This document shows positions 8,557 to 16,981 of a stretch of DNA of 64,000 nucleotides, piece after piece. This DNA comes from Anaerolineales bacterium UBA2395. Its GTDB lineage: Bacteria; Chloroflexota; Anaerolineae; Anaerolineales; Villigracilaceae. Within the stretch, counting starts at the first letter, position 1. The number at the start of each line of letters is the position of its first letter. Both the position numbers and the translations under genes were made by a program. The stretch spans positions 84,348-148,347 of the forward strand of contig DDSH01000014.1 of the NCBI GenBank assembly GCA_002343775.1. Reading direction: 5' to 3'. The notes beneath the pieces are model-generated. The model was not told where the DNA came from and searched no databases. It worked only from the letters and a program-made list of their open reading frames with translations.

Positions 8557-10185
8557 ATGGCTACAGCAACAGCAAAACCAGAAGTCTTCACCCGTAAAGC
8601 CTCGGGGCTTGTACGTGTGATGTCCCCGTTTTCCGCCTTCGTCTACAACATTCTGACGATGGGCTTGATCTTTCCCTGGACGTATCTCTGGGCGCCTGGT
8701 GCGCTGCCCGGCGGTAAACTCGTCTGGGGAATTTTGCTTGCGATGGTGATCGAAATTCCCATTGCATTGGTCTATGTATGGTTGTCCACTGCGCTGCCGC
8801 GCTCAGGTGGAGACTATGTCTTCCAAAGCCGAGTGTTTGGCGGTGGCGTGGCATTCACGGTTGTAATGTCCGGTTATGTGATCTGGATTTTGCAATGGGT
8901 GGCGTTATCAGGCTGGCTGCTTTCATATCTTGGATTTGCGCCGCTCTTCCTCGGGCTCGGAGCGACTCTGGGGAACGCGGCTTTATCCAATCTGGGGATC
9001 TGGTTCACCGGTTCGACCGGCATCATCATCACCAGTATTCTCAACGCATTGGTTTCCATGATGATCCTCACAAGCGGATTCAAGAACTACGTGCGCTTCC
9101 AGAACGTGATGATCGGCGGCACGCTGCTTGCCTTCGTCACCATGCTGGTGGTGCTCTTCACAGGGAATCCCACATCCTCCGTGGCGCGGCTTGATGCATT
9201 TGCGCTTGCCATCAGCGGGGTGGAGAATTTCGTGCAGACTGCGCGCGACGCCACCGTCGCTGCCGGCGTGGATTTGAATCCCCCGTTCAGCCTCGTTGCC
9301 ACCTTGCTGGTCGCGCCCATCGCCTGGACTTCGCTCCAGTGGGCAACCTACTCTGCCCAGCAAAACGGTGAGATCAAGAATGCGCGTTCGTTCCAGAGCC
9401 AGCTGTTCATTATTGTCGGCTCATTGATCTTTACGGGCATTCTGCTTGCCGTCCTTGCCGCCGGGCTGGAGAAGGCTGTCGGCACCGAATTCCTCTACAT
9501 TGCCGGCGCGGGGTATTGGTCTGGTGTTGGCGAAGCGACTGTTGCCGGGTTCTGGTTGTGGCCCAACATCATCGCCGTTGCGTTGACCGGCAGTCCGCTG
9601 GTCGTCATTATCATCGGCTTGGGTTACATTCTCAACTCGCATCAGATCGTACACAACTGCTACATCGGCATGACGCGCGTCATGGTCGCCATGTCGCTCG
9701 ACCGTTTGCTGCCCGAATGGCTGAGCAAAGTGGATGAAAAGCGCCATACCCCGGTCAACGCGCATTTGGCGTATTTCCTCGCCAGTATTCCTGTCATCCT
9801 GCTTTACAACCTGTATCCCGGCTGGGTCGGTTTGACATTGGGTGTAACCTTTGCTTGCGGTTATGTCTTTGTAATTACCTGCCTTGCGGGCGCGCTGCTC
9901 CCGTACCGTGCCAAAGATGTGTACGAATCCTCCCCCGGCGCGCAGTACAAAGTCGGCGGCATTCCGCTCGTTACCATCCTTGGCGGGGTCGGGTTCGTCC
10001 TCGGCACTGCCATGCTCATCATGTTCATGTTCGATGCGCGTCTTGGGCTGACCAGCACACTTGCATATTCGGTGGTCTTTGGCGTACTTGCCGTTTCGGC
10101 GGTCTGGTATTTCATTGCCAGGAACATGCAGAAATCCAAGGGCATCAACGTGGATTACGCTTTCAAGGAAATTCCGCCCGAATAG
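8557..10185 (+). CDS. APC-superfamily amino acid/amine permease
   Basis: The start at 8557 (MATATAKPE) is preceded by AAAGGAGAAGGA, whereas the longer open frame lacks a site. The 542-residue product has about twelve hydrophobic segments, the first beginning near residue 25 (SPFSAFVYNILTMG). It has the helix-breaking motif PRSGGDYVF near 83-91 that is diagnostic of APC transporters. These carriers import amino acids or small amines by cation symport or exchange. Its place between the metallophosphoesterase and the second kinase/FAD-oxidase pair makes it the likely uptake system for the compound the island degrades. Confidence 0.88.
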   Translation: MATATAKPEVFTRKASGLVRVMSPFSAFVYNILTMGLIFPWTYLWAPGALPGGKLVWGILLAMVIEIPIALVYVWLSTALPRSGGDYVFQSRVFGGGVAFTVVMSGYVIWILQWVALSGWLLSYLGFAPLFLGLGATLGNAALSNLGIWFTGSTGIIITSILNALVSMMILTSGFKNYVRFQNVMIGGTLLAFVTMLVVLFTGNPTSSVARLDAFALAISGVENFVQTARDATVAAGVDLNPPFSLVATLLVAPIAWTSLQWATYSAQQNGEIKNARSFQSQLFIIVGSLIFTGILLAVLAAGLEKAVGTEFLYIAGAGYWSGVGEATVAGFWLWPNIIAVALTGSPLVVIIIGLGYILNSHQIVHNCYIGMTRVMVAMSLDRLLPEWLSKVDEKRHTPVNAHLAYFLASIPVILLYNLYPGWVGLTLGVTFACGYVFVITCLAGALLPYRAKDVYESSPGAQYKVGGIPLVTILGGVGFVLGTAMLIMFMFDARLGLTSTLAYSVVFGVLAVSAVWYFIARNMQKSKGINVDYAFKEIPPE

Positions 10186-10201
10186 TTTCCCTCTTCCGCA
10201 C

Positions 10202-10240
10202 GTTGCAGGTCACGCCAAGTGCGCGACCTGCAACTCTTTA
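10202..10240 (+). terminator. Hairpin between permease and kinase genes, possible attenuator
   Basis: A 10-bp perfect stem (GTTGCAGGTC at 10202-10211 with GACCTGCAAC at 10225-10234) and a 13-base loop are followed by the T-rich TCTTTATTTG. It sits between the permease stop and the kinase ribosome site, so it may partially terminate transcription or process the operon mRNA. Confidence 0.55.
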
Positions 10241-10257
10241 TTTGTATAGGAGTAAGA

Positions 10258-11157
10258 ATGGCTGTCATAGAAGATGTGGTCGCGAAGATCGAAGACTGGC
10301 AGGGCAGGGAAGTTTCCATTCAGCCGCTTTCGGGCGGTTTGACCAACACCAACTACAAGGTGGAGGTGGATGGTACGCCGCATTTTGTACGCGTGCCGGG
10401 CGAAAGCACCGAATTACTCGCCATTGACCGGAACAACGAATATCACAACACCCATGCCGCAAGCAAGGCGGGGGTGGCGCCGAAGATATTACATCATCTT
10501 CCAGAGCATGATGTAATGGTGATCGAATTTCTGGATGGCACGACCATGTCGAAGGGTACGTTGAACGGGATGGGAATGCCGACCCGCATGGCTCAAGCCA
10601 TCAAGACATTGCATGCCGGTCCGCGCTTCTACTCGGACTTCAACATGTTCCGCCTCACAGAGTATTATCTACGCCTGTGCCGCGAGCGCGATATCAAGAT
10701 CCCCGCTGGGTACAACGAGCGCATGGAGACGGTAAAACGCATCGAAGGCGCAATGGAGGCAAAGCCGCTGTCAACCGTTCCCTGCAACAATGACCTGCTG
10801 GCAGAGAATTACATCGACGATGGCAAACAATTATGGCTGATCGACTACGAATACAGCGGTAACAACGACCCGACCTTTGAGTTGGGCAATTCCTGCCAGG
10901 AAATGCAATTCAACGACGAGCAGATCGTCGAGGTTTGCAAGGCGTATTTTGGCGAAGCAACGGCAGACAAGATCGCGCGCATGAAATTGAACATGATCAT
11001 GTCGGATGTGGGCTGGGGGTTGTGGGCGGCGATTCAGGCGAATATCTCCAGCATTGATTTCGATTTCTGGGGTTGGGCAATCGAGCGCTGGGGCAGGGCA
11101 GAGGAGAAAATGGATTCAAAGGATTTTAGAGTTTGGTTGGATCAAGTCAAAATGTAA
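10258..11157 (+). CDS. Choline kinase-like phosphotransferase, second copy
   Basis: The start at 10258 (MAVIEDVV) has ATAGGAG upstream. The 299-residue protein is a paralogue of the protein at 1231: GGLTNTNYKV at 26-35, the Brenner-type motif CNNDLLAENY at 176-185 and the metal motif IDYEYSG at 195-201. D179 and D196 are in the catalytic and metal positions. The conserved histidine of HxD is replaced by asparagine (N177), unlike the first copy. The next gene, 48 bases on, is the FAD-oxidase/GcvT paralogue, so kinase and oxidase again form a pair. Phosphorylation of a hydroxylated methylamine is plausible, but the substrate is not known. Confidence 0.83.
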   Translation: MAVIEDVVAKIEDWQGREVSIQPLSGGLTNTNYKVEVDGTPHFVRVPGESTELLAIDRNNEYHNTHAASKAGVAPKILHHLPEHDVMVIEFLDGTTMSKGTLNGMGMPTRMAQAIKTLHAGPRFYSDFNMFRLTEYYLRLCRERDIKIPAGYNERMETVKRIEGAMEAKPLSTVPCNNDLLAENYIDDGKQLWLIDYEYSGNNDPTFELGNSCQEMQFNDEQIVEVCKAYFGEATADKIARMKLNMIMSDVGWGLWAAIQANISSIDFDFWGWAIERWGRAEEKMDSKDFRVWLDQVKM

Positions 11158-11205
11158 ATTGTCAGCATGGCGACCCCATGCTGTTGAAAATTGGATGGAG
11201 TGATC

Positions 11206-13635
11206 ATGAAAACACAGGCAGAGATCGTTGTCATCGGCGGTGGGATATTTGGGGCGCAGGTTGCATATCACCTGGCGAAATTCGGGCGCAAAGATGTGGT
11301 CATCATCGAAAAAGGTGAGATCGCCAGCGGCGAGTCGTCTCACGCGGCGGGGTTGGTGACGCAGTTCGCCACATCGCAAGCCATGCTCAAGTTCCGCATG
11401 TACAGCGTGGAACTGTACAGCGAATTGGGCTTGTTCAACCATGTCGGCAGTTTGCGCGTGGCTTCGAGCAAGGAGCAATTGCTTGAACTCGAACGAAGTG
11501 TCAGCCGCGCCAAAGCCCTGGGGTTGGAATGCGAGGTCATTGGTCCAGACGAAGCGGTGAAGCATATGCCGCAAATTTCGAGCAAAGACTTGTATGGCGG
11601 CATCTATCTTCCGCGTGACGGGCAACTCGATCCATACATTACGACCACATCAGTGGTGAACTTTGCCAAGCAGTTGGGCGTGGAGGTTTACACCAATACA
11701 CGCGTGACAGGCATCAAGATGTCGGCGAAGGGAGAGGTTCAGGCGGTTGTCACCGATAAAGGCGAGATCCGATGCGAGATCATCGTCAATGCCGCTGGGC
11801 TTTGGGCGCCGCGCATCGCTGCCATGGCGGGTTTGCACATCCCAACCACTCCGGTAGATCACCAACACATTGCATTGCGGGCTGTGCCGGGGCATGAGTT
11901 CGCACCGAATACGCCCTGCCTGCGTGACCCGGATAATCTGGTGTACATGCGCCAGGAGGCGGGTGGATTGGTCATCGGCGGCTATGAGCCGAACCCGCTT
12001 CCGCGCTGGATCGATGGCACACCGTGGGAGCACGGCAGCAAATCGTTCCCCGGCGATTTTGACCAGTTCGAGATGCTATTGGAAGGCGCGATCCGCAGAC
12101 TTCCATTTTTGGATCAGGCGGGCATCATTACGCTGGTGCGCCATCCCGGCGCATACACCCCAGACTGTCAGCCATTGCTCGGACCGATGCCTGGTGCACG
12201 TGGATTCTGGATGCTGGCGGGCATGTCGCTGAATGGCTATGGCGGCGCAGGCGGCATGGGCAAACTGCTGGCGGAGTGGATCATCGAAGGCGAAGCGCCG
12301 ATGGATGTGTACGGCTATCGCGCCACCCGCTTTGGAAATTATTATTCCGATTTCAATTACGCGGCAGAGCGCACGATGGAAAGCGTGAAGTATTACTATC
12401 GTTTGCGTTTTCCGCACGACGAGCATGAACGCGCGCGCCCGCATCGGGTCAGCCCGTTGCATTATCGCCTGTTGGAGAATGGTGCGGTCTTTGGTGAGAA
12501 GTTTGGCTGGGAGCGCGTCAATTACTTTCAGCCAGGCAAAGAGTCGCGCCGCATGGGTGAGGATCATCGTGCCTGGGGTTGGGCGAAACCGCCTTACTTT
12601 GAGCGAATGCGTCAGGAGCATACTGCCACTCGTGAGCGGGTTGCGTTATACGACCTGACCTCGTTCGGCAAGATCGAAGTAAAAGGACCTGGCGCACTTC
12701 CGTTGTTGCAACGATTGACTTCGAGCAATATCAACAAACCCGTAGGCAGTGCCATTTACACCCAGTTCTTGAACACACGCGGCGGAATCGAATCAGATCT
12801 GACTGTGACGCGCCTGGGTGAAGATCATTTCTGGGTGATCACTGGTTCCGGTTTCATTGCCAATGACCATGCCCGCCTGTTGATGCATGTGGACGAAAAA
12901 GACGGTGACGTGTCCATCCGGGATATTACACAAGAATATGCTTGTCTCGCTTTGTGGGGACCGAAAGCCCGCGACGTGATGAAGAAAATTACGAGCGACG
13001 ATGTTTCGAATGAGGCGCATCCGTATTTGATGACCAAGCCGGTCAATATCAACGGGGCGCGGGTACTGGCACAGCGCGTCAGTTACACCGGTGAATTGGG
13101 TTGGGAGTTGTACATTCCTAATAACCGCGCTACGATGGTGTGGGATATGCTCATCGAAGCCGGGAAGGAATTTGGCATGGAACTCGGCGGGTACAAGGTG
13201 CTCGATCCGCTGCGCCTTGAAAAAGGGTTCAAATACTTCACTGTGGATATCACCCCAACCACCACACCCTACGAAGCGGGTCTCGGCTTTTGTGTGGATT
13301 TGGAGAAGGGCGAATTTATCGGGCGTGAGGCGTTGGTCAAGCAAAAGGCGGAGGGCATCACACGCAAACTCTGCACACTGACGCTTACAGGCACCGAAGA
13401 ATTTGTGCAAATCTACGGCGGCGAAGCGGTGTATCATGGTGATACACTTGTTACCCGCGTGCGAAGCGGCGGTTACGGTTTCACCGTCAAGAAAAACATT
13501 TTTTATGCCTATCTTCCCATTGAGTTGGCGAAAAAAGGCGAACGTTTCACCATTGAACTCATCGAGGGTAACCTCGAAGCCGAAGTGACTGCGAATGTGT
13601 TGGTCGATCCAAAAAGCGAGAAACTGAAAGCGTAA
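11206..13635 (+). CDS. FAD oxidase-GcvT fusion, second copy
   Basis: I place the start at ATG 11206 because GGATGGAG lies five bases upstream. A TTG at 11191 would overlap this site. The 809-residue product matches the protein at 2254 along its length: the dinucleotide fold IVVIGGGIFGAQVAYHL near 7-23, GESSHAAG with the predicted flavinylated H46, and a GcvT half from about 430. The two copies share the stretch EALVKQKAEGITRKLCT near the C-terminus. The motif reads SSH in place of TWH before the histidine, so substrate or flavin attachment could differ. In the family, reducing equivalents go to an electron carrier and formaldehyde-level carbon to tetrahydrofolate. It ends at an intrinsic terminator. 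Confidence 0.88.
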   Translation: MKTQAEIVVIGGGIFGAQVAYHLAKFGRKDVVIIEKGEIASGESSHAAGLVTQFATSQAMLKFRMYSVELYSELGLFNHVGSLRVASSKEQLLELERSVSRAKALGLECEVIGPDEAVKHMPQISSKDLYGGIYLPRDGQLDPYITTTSVVNFAKQLGVEVYTNTRVTGIKMSAKGEVQAVVTDKGEIRCEIIVNAAGLWAPRIAAMAGLHIPTTPVDHQHIALRAVPGHEFAPNTPCLRDPDNLVYMRQEAGGLVIGGYEPNPLPRWIDGTPWEHGSKSFPGDFDQFEMLLEGAIRRLPFLDQAGIITLVRHPGAYTPDCQPLLGPMPGARGFWMLAGMSLNGYGGAGGMGKLLAEWIIEGEAPMDVYGYRATRFGNYYSDFNYAAERTMESVKYYYRLRFPHDEHERARPHRVSPLHYRLLENGAVFGEKFGWERVNYFQPGKESRRMGEDHRAWGWAKPPYFERMRQEHTATRERVALYDLTSFGKIEVKGPGALPLLQRLTSSNINKPVGSAIYTQFLNTRGGIESDLTVTRLGEDHFWVITGSGFIANDHARLLMHVDEKDGDVSIRDITQEYACLALWGPKARDVMKKITSDDVSNEAHPYLMTKPVNINGARVLAQRVSYTGELGWELYIPNNRATMVWDMLIEAGKEFGMELGGYKVLDPLRLEKGFKYFTVDITPTTTPYEAGLGFCVDLEKGEFIGREALVKQKAEGITRKLCTLTLTGTEEFVQIYGGEAVYHGDTLVTRVRSGGYGFTVKKNIFYAYLPIELAKKGERFTIELIEGNLEAEVTANVLVDPKSEKLKA

Positions 13636-13646
13636 TGCTTAACTGC

Positions 13647-13700
13647 AAAGTATCATGAAGGTACACAAAGGACAAAAGTCGTTCCTTCGTGATACTTTTT
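13647..13700 (+). terminator. Terminator made of a long imperfect palindrome
   Basis: A 15-bp stem with one G-U pair (13647-13661 with 13684-13698) is followed by T residues. The loop (CACAAAGG) can also pair with CCTTTGTG at about 13705-13712, giving an alternative fold. The wording resembles dispersed intergenic repeats found in many environmental genomes. Confidence 0.65.
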
Positions 13701-13723
13701 GAACCTTTGTGGTAAATTGATTT

Positions 13724-14818
13724 ATGCCTGTAAAAAAACAAACCCCTCCAGCCTACGTCGGCTTTGGTATGTTGACGCCAGTGTACATTATGTCGCTGGA
13801 TCAGTTACCCAAGTTGAACACAGGTGCGATTGTCCATCAGGTTAGCGACTATGTCTATGACGATGCCGCCATCATTGCCTGCAACCTCAGTCAGTGGGGC
13901 GTACCCTCCGGGATGATCGGCACGGCTGTTGGGAAAGACCTGCTTGGAACGTACGTTTCGGGTAAGTTGAAGGAACTGGGCGTACGGGGCGAGGTGCGTG
14001 TAACCGAAAAATATAAAACGCCGCTTGAAGTTAACGTCTCAGATAAGAAAGGTGCGCGCACGTATTTCTGGCAGCGTTCGAAGGAAATTCTCAACACACT
14101 TGATACGGCGGATCTGTCTTTGATCCAGACTGCCAAATTGCTGTATGTGGATTGGTACGACGGCGACCACATCGTCCGCGCGATGGCGGAAGCAAAACGT
14201 CATAATGTTCCGGTCTTCCTGAACTTTGAGCATGGGCATAACCACCCTGATCTGCTGAAGAAATATGCGGGTATGGTGACGATCTGTCAGGCGGTGACCG
14301 ATGCGGCGCAGATCGGTAAACGTCAAGCCATGTTGGGCACGGCGCGTAAACTTATCAAGGCGGGCATTGAAACAGCGATCATCACAATGGCGAGCCAGGG
14401 CTGCATGGTTCTGCGGGGTGACGAGATCATCCGCGCTCATGCACCCAGGGTGAAAGCGGTGGATGCTTCGGGCGCAGGGGCGACATTCTCTTCGGGGTTC
14501 ATCTATGGGTACTTGAACGGTTGGGTTTTGGAAGATACTGTGCGCTTTGCGATTGCCGCCGCTTCGCTCAAGGTGACTCGTTCCGGGCTGGAAATGTTCC
14601 CGGTGCAGGAAATTCAGGGGTTGGCGCGCACGGTGCGTATCGAGCGCATGGTGTATCGCGGCGACCAGTTCCATACGATCCGCAAACTATTGAGTTTGCC
14701 GCAAAACAATCCGCTTCTGGATAATCCCCTGATGAAGAGCAGCCAGAGGATGGTCGAAAAGATCATGCCGAAACGAAAAGTGGATCGAAGAAAGATCAAG
14801 AAATCGATGGTTGAGTAA
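13724..14818 (+). CDS. PfkB/ribokinase-family protein with altered catalytic motif
   Basis: The 364-residue protein has the ribokinase fold: an N-terminal VGFGMLTPVYIMSLD strand-loop, a middle region with TAVGKDLLGTYVSGKLKELGV near 65-87 typical of PfkB sugar kinases, and the C-terminal signature VDASGAGATFSSGF at 246-259. In active PfkB kinases this signature is D-T-x-G-A-G-D, with the last Asp as catalytic base. Here that position is A253. The protein may therefore be inactive or use another base. No good ribosome site precedes the start, and the C-terminal 40 residues are basic. It lies between the oxidase and the methyltransferase, 30 bases from the latter. A role as sugar kinase in the island should not be assumed. 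Confidence 0.8.
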   Translation: MPVKKQTPPAYVGFGMLTPVYIMSLDQLPKLNTGAIVHQVSDYVYDDAAIIACNLSQWGVPSGMIGTAVGKDLLGTYVSGKLKELGVRGEVRVTEKYKTPLEVNVSDKKGARTYFWQRSKEILNTLDTADLSLIQTAKLLYVDWYDGDHIVRAMAEAKRHNVPVFLNFEHGHNHPDLLKKYAGMVTICQAVTDAAQIGKRQAMLGTARKLIKAGIETAIITMASQGCMVLRGDEIIRAHAPRVKAVDASGAGATFSSGFIYGYLNGWVLEDTVRFAIAAASLKVTRSGLEMFPVQEIQGLARTVRIERMVYRGDQFHTIRKLLSLPQNNPLLDNPLMKSSQRMVEKIMPKRKVDRRKIKKSMVE

Positions 14819-14847
14819 GTGGAAAAAATTTTTGGAAGGAAACCCTT

Positions 14848-16284
14848 ATGACATTTGCCGCTTTACTTACGCAGGAACAGGTTGAAAAGGTCCACGACGC
14901 TTCGTTGGAGATTCTGGAAGAAGTTGGTTTAAAAGTGCGCTTTGAGCCTGCGCGCGAACTGTTCAAGGCGCATGGCTGCCGGGTAGAGGAGGAGCGTGTT
15001 AAATTTCCGCGCGCAGTGGTGGAGAAATACCGCAGGTTGGTACCGTCGTCATTCACGTTTCACGCGCGCGACCCGAAGTTCGATAAAACGATTCCACAGG
15101 ATAGCCCCGTCATCGTAACGGCGAGTTCCGCTCCCGATATCATTGATCCGGTTACGGGTAGAGAGAGGCGCGCGGAGTCGGCTGATATTGCCCGAATCGC
15201 GCATCTCATTAACGAATTGCCGGGCTACGACATCTTCTCCATTTCCACGCTGGCAGAGGATGCGCCGCAGGACCAGTTCACGGTGTCGCGTTTGTATCCG
15301 TCGCTCAAGTATTGTCTCAAGCCGCTGCGCGTCACCACCACCAATATGAAGGATACGATGAGTGTGATGAACATGGCGTACATGGTGGCGGGAGGGGAAG
15401 CGGCATACAAGGAGCATCCATTTTTAACGCATCATTACTGCCCGATCGTTTCACCGCTGACGATGGACCATCTCTCCACTGAGAATGTGATGTTCTTTGC
15501 GCAGCAGGGGCTGCCGGTTTACCCCACCATTGTGCCGAACGCCGGGTTGACTTCGCCCATGTCTATGGCGGGTACGCTTGCACAGGGCAATGCCGAATTT
15601 TTGGCGGGGTTGATGTTGATGCAGATGACGAAGGAAGGTACGCCGACGATCTATGCCACGCTCGGCACGGTGGCGGATATGCGTTCGGGTGCGTACACGT
15701 CCGGTGCGATCGAGTGTGGGATGCTGCATATGGCGTACGCGCAGATGGCTCGTTTTTACAATGTGCCAGCGGGAGGTTATGTTGGTTTGACCAATTCCAA
15801 GGTCAATGATGCGCAGGCGGGGTATGAAACAGGCATGTCCGGGATCGCCGGTCTGTTGGGCGGGATGGATATGTTCAATATTGGCGGTTTGATCGATGCA
15901 CTTAAAACCTTCGATTTTGCCAAAGCCGTGATCGATGATGAAATGGCTTTGATGATGAAGCGTATGAAACGCGGTATTTCGTTCAATGAAGATGACCTTG
16001 CCGTGAATTTGATCAAGGAGATCGGTCCGGGCGGCTCGTTCATTACGGTCAAACACACCATCAGCCGCATGAAGACCGAAGCGGTGATGACAAAGATGGC
16101 AGACCGTGATGCTCGTACCATCTGGGAGAAGAAGGGCGCACTGGATATCCAAAGCCGGGCTATGAATCGTGTGAAGGAGATTATGTCGAAAAATACAGCG
16201 CCGCTGATCCCGCCGGATGTGGATGCGAAGATCCGTGAGGCGTATCCTGGTTTGGTGGAAGGGATGTTGGAGCCAATCCCCTGA
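14848..16284 (+). CDS. MttB-family (trimethylamine methyltransferase-like) protein without pyrrolysine
   Basis: The 478-residue product is a full-length MttB-superfamily TIM-barrel methyltransferase: N-terminal LTQEQVEKVHDASLEILEEV, then TASSAPDIIDPVTGRER near 91-107 and the long SPMSMAGTLAQGNAEFLAG block near 231-249. There is no in-frame TAG in the gene, so it is the non-pyrrolysine type. Characterised members of that type include the glycine betaine methyltransferase MtgB, which moves a methyl group to a corrinoid protein. The start is preceded by GGAAGGAAACCC. No corrinoid-binding protein or its reductase is in the window. Together with the FAD/GcvT proteins it supports a role in quaternary or tertiary methylamine breakdown. 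Confidence 0.88.
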   Translation: MTFAALLTQEQVEKVHDASLEILEEVGLKVRFEPARELFKAHGCRVEEERVKFPRAVVEKYRRLVPSSFTFHARDPKFDKTIPQDSPVIVTASSAPDIIDPVTGRERRAESADIARIAHLINELPGYDIFSISTLAEDAPQDQFTVSRLYPSLKYCLKPLRVTTTNMKDTMSVMNMAYMVAGGEAAYKEHPFLTHHYCPIVSPLTMDHLSTENVMFFAQQGLPVYPTIVPNAGLTSPMSMAGTLAQGNAEFLAGLMLMQMTKEGTPTIYATLGTVADMRSGAYTSGAIECGMLHMAYAQMARFYNVPAGGYVGLTNSKVNDAQAGYETGMSGIAGLLGGMDMFNIGGLIDALKTFDFAKAVIDDEMALMMKRMKRGISFNEDDLAVNLIKEIGPGGSFITVKHTISRMKTEAVMTKMADRDARTIWEKKGALDIQSRAMNRVKEIMSKNTAPLIPPDVDAKIREAYPGLVEGMLEPIP

Positions 16285-16356
16285 TAGAATGAAGGAAGTT
16301 CCAATGCCTTTTTCTCATGAGGTGTTGTGTAAATTTACGACCTAGAGAGAGTTTGC

Positions 16357-16977
16357 ATGTTTCGTATTTTTAAACGCAAGGAAGATAAATTCCAAAAACT
16401 GATCGAAGAGCAGGCTTCGCTGGCATTCGAAGGTATGCGGCTGCTTGTCAAGTACCTTGAAACCGCCGATTCAGAGTTTGCCGAAGAACTTTCCATGAAG
16501 GAAAAAGAGGCGGATGAAGTGCGCCGCATCCTGATCGACGAGTTGAATCGCACGTTTGTCACGCCGTTCGACCGCGAGGATATTTTCGCTCTTTCCCGTT
16601 CCATTGACGATGTCATTGACTATGCCGATACGACCGTTGTGGAAATGGAGATTCTCAAAGTCAAGCCGACGCCGTATATGCAGCGTATCGCATCCCTGTT
16701 GAAAGATGCTGCGTATGAGATCTGGCATGGCGTCCAACGGTTGCCGAAAAATCCCAATGTAGCCATCGACCATGCCCAGCGCGCCAAGGCGCTTGAGAAC
16801 CGCGTCGAGGCGGTCTATCGAGAGGCGGTGGCAGACCTTTTTACGGGTCCCGAAGACATCCATCATGTTGTGGAGATGCTAAAACTGCGTGAGGTCTATC
16901 GTCACCTTTCCAATGCGGCAGATCGTGGAGATGAAGCGGCAAATATCATCGCGGACATCGTCGTAAAGAAAACATAA
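16357..16977 (+). CDS. DUF47 (PhoU-like) phosphate transport accessory protein
   Basis: This 206-residue, almost entirely helical protein starts FRIFKRKEDKFQKLIEEQA. It contains the DUF47 hallmarks SMKEKEADEVRRILIDELNRTFVTPFDREDI and SIDDVIDYAD, the acidic metal-binding motifs shared with PhoU. It is encoded four bases upstream of a PiT-type phosphate permease, the standard arrangement for this family, where it modulates the transporter at the cytosolic face. The ribosome site is AGAGAG. The upstream gap holds no clear terminator for the methyltransferase gene, so read-through from the island is possible. Confidence 0.92.
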   Translation: MFRIFKRKEDKFQKLIEEQASLAFEGMRLLVKYLETADSEFAEELSMKEKEADEVRRILIDELNRTFVTPFDREDIFALSRSIDDVIDYADTTVVEMEILKVKPTPYMQRIASLLKDAAYEIWHGVQRLPKNPNVAIDHAQRAKALENRVEAVYREAVADLFTGPEDIHHVVEMLKLREVYRHLSNAADRGDEAANIIADIVVKKT

Positions 16978-16981
16978 CATA

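Noticed and set aside
14848..16284. Pyrrolysine-containing trimethylamine methyltransferase
   Set aside because: There is no in-frame TAG in the gene and no pyrrolysine biosynthesis genes are in the window. It is a non-pyrrolysine MttB relative.
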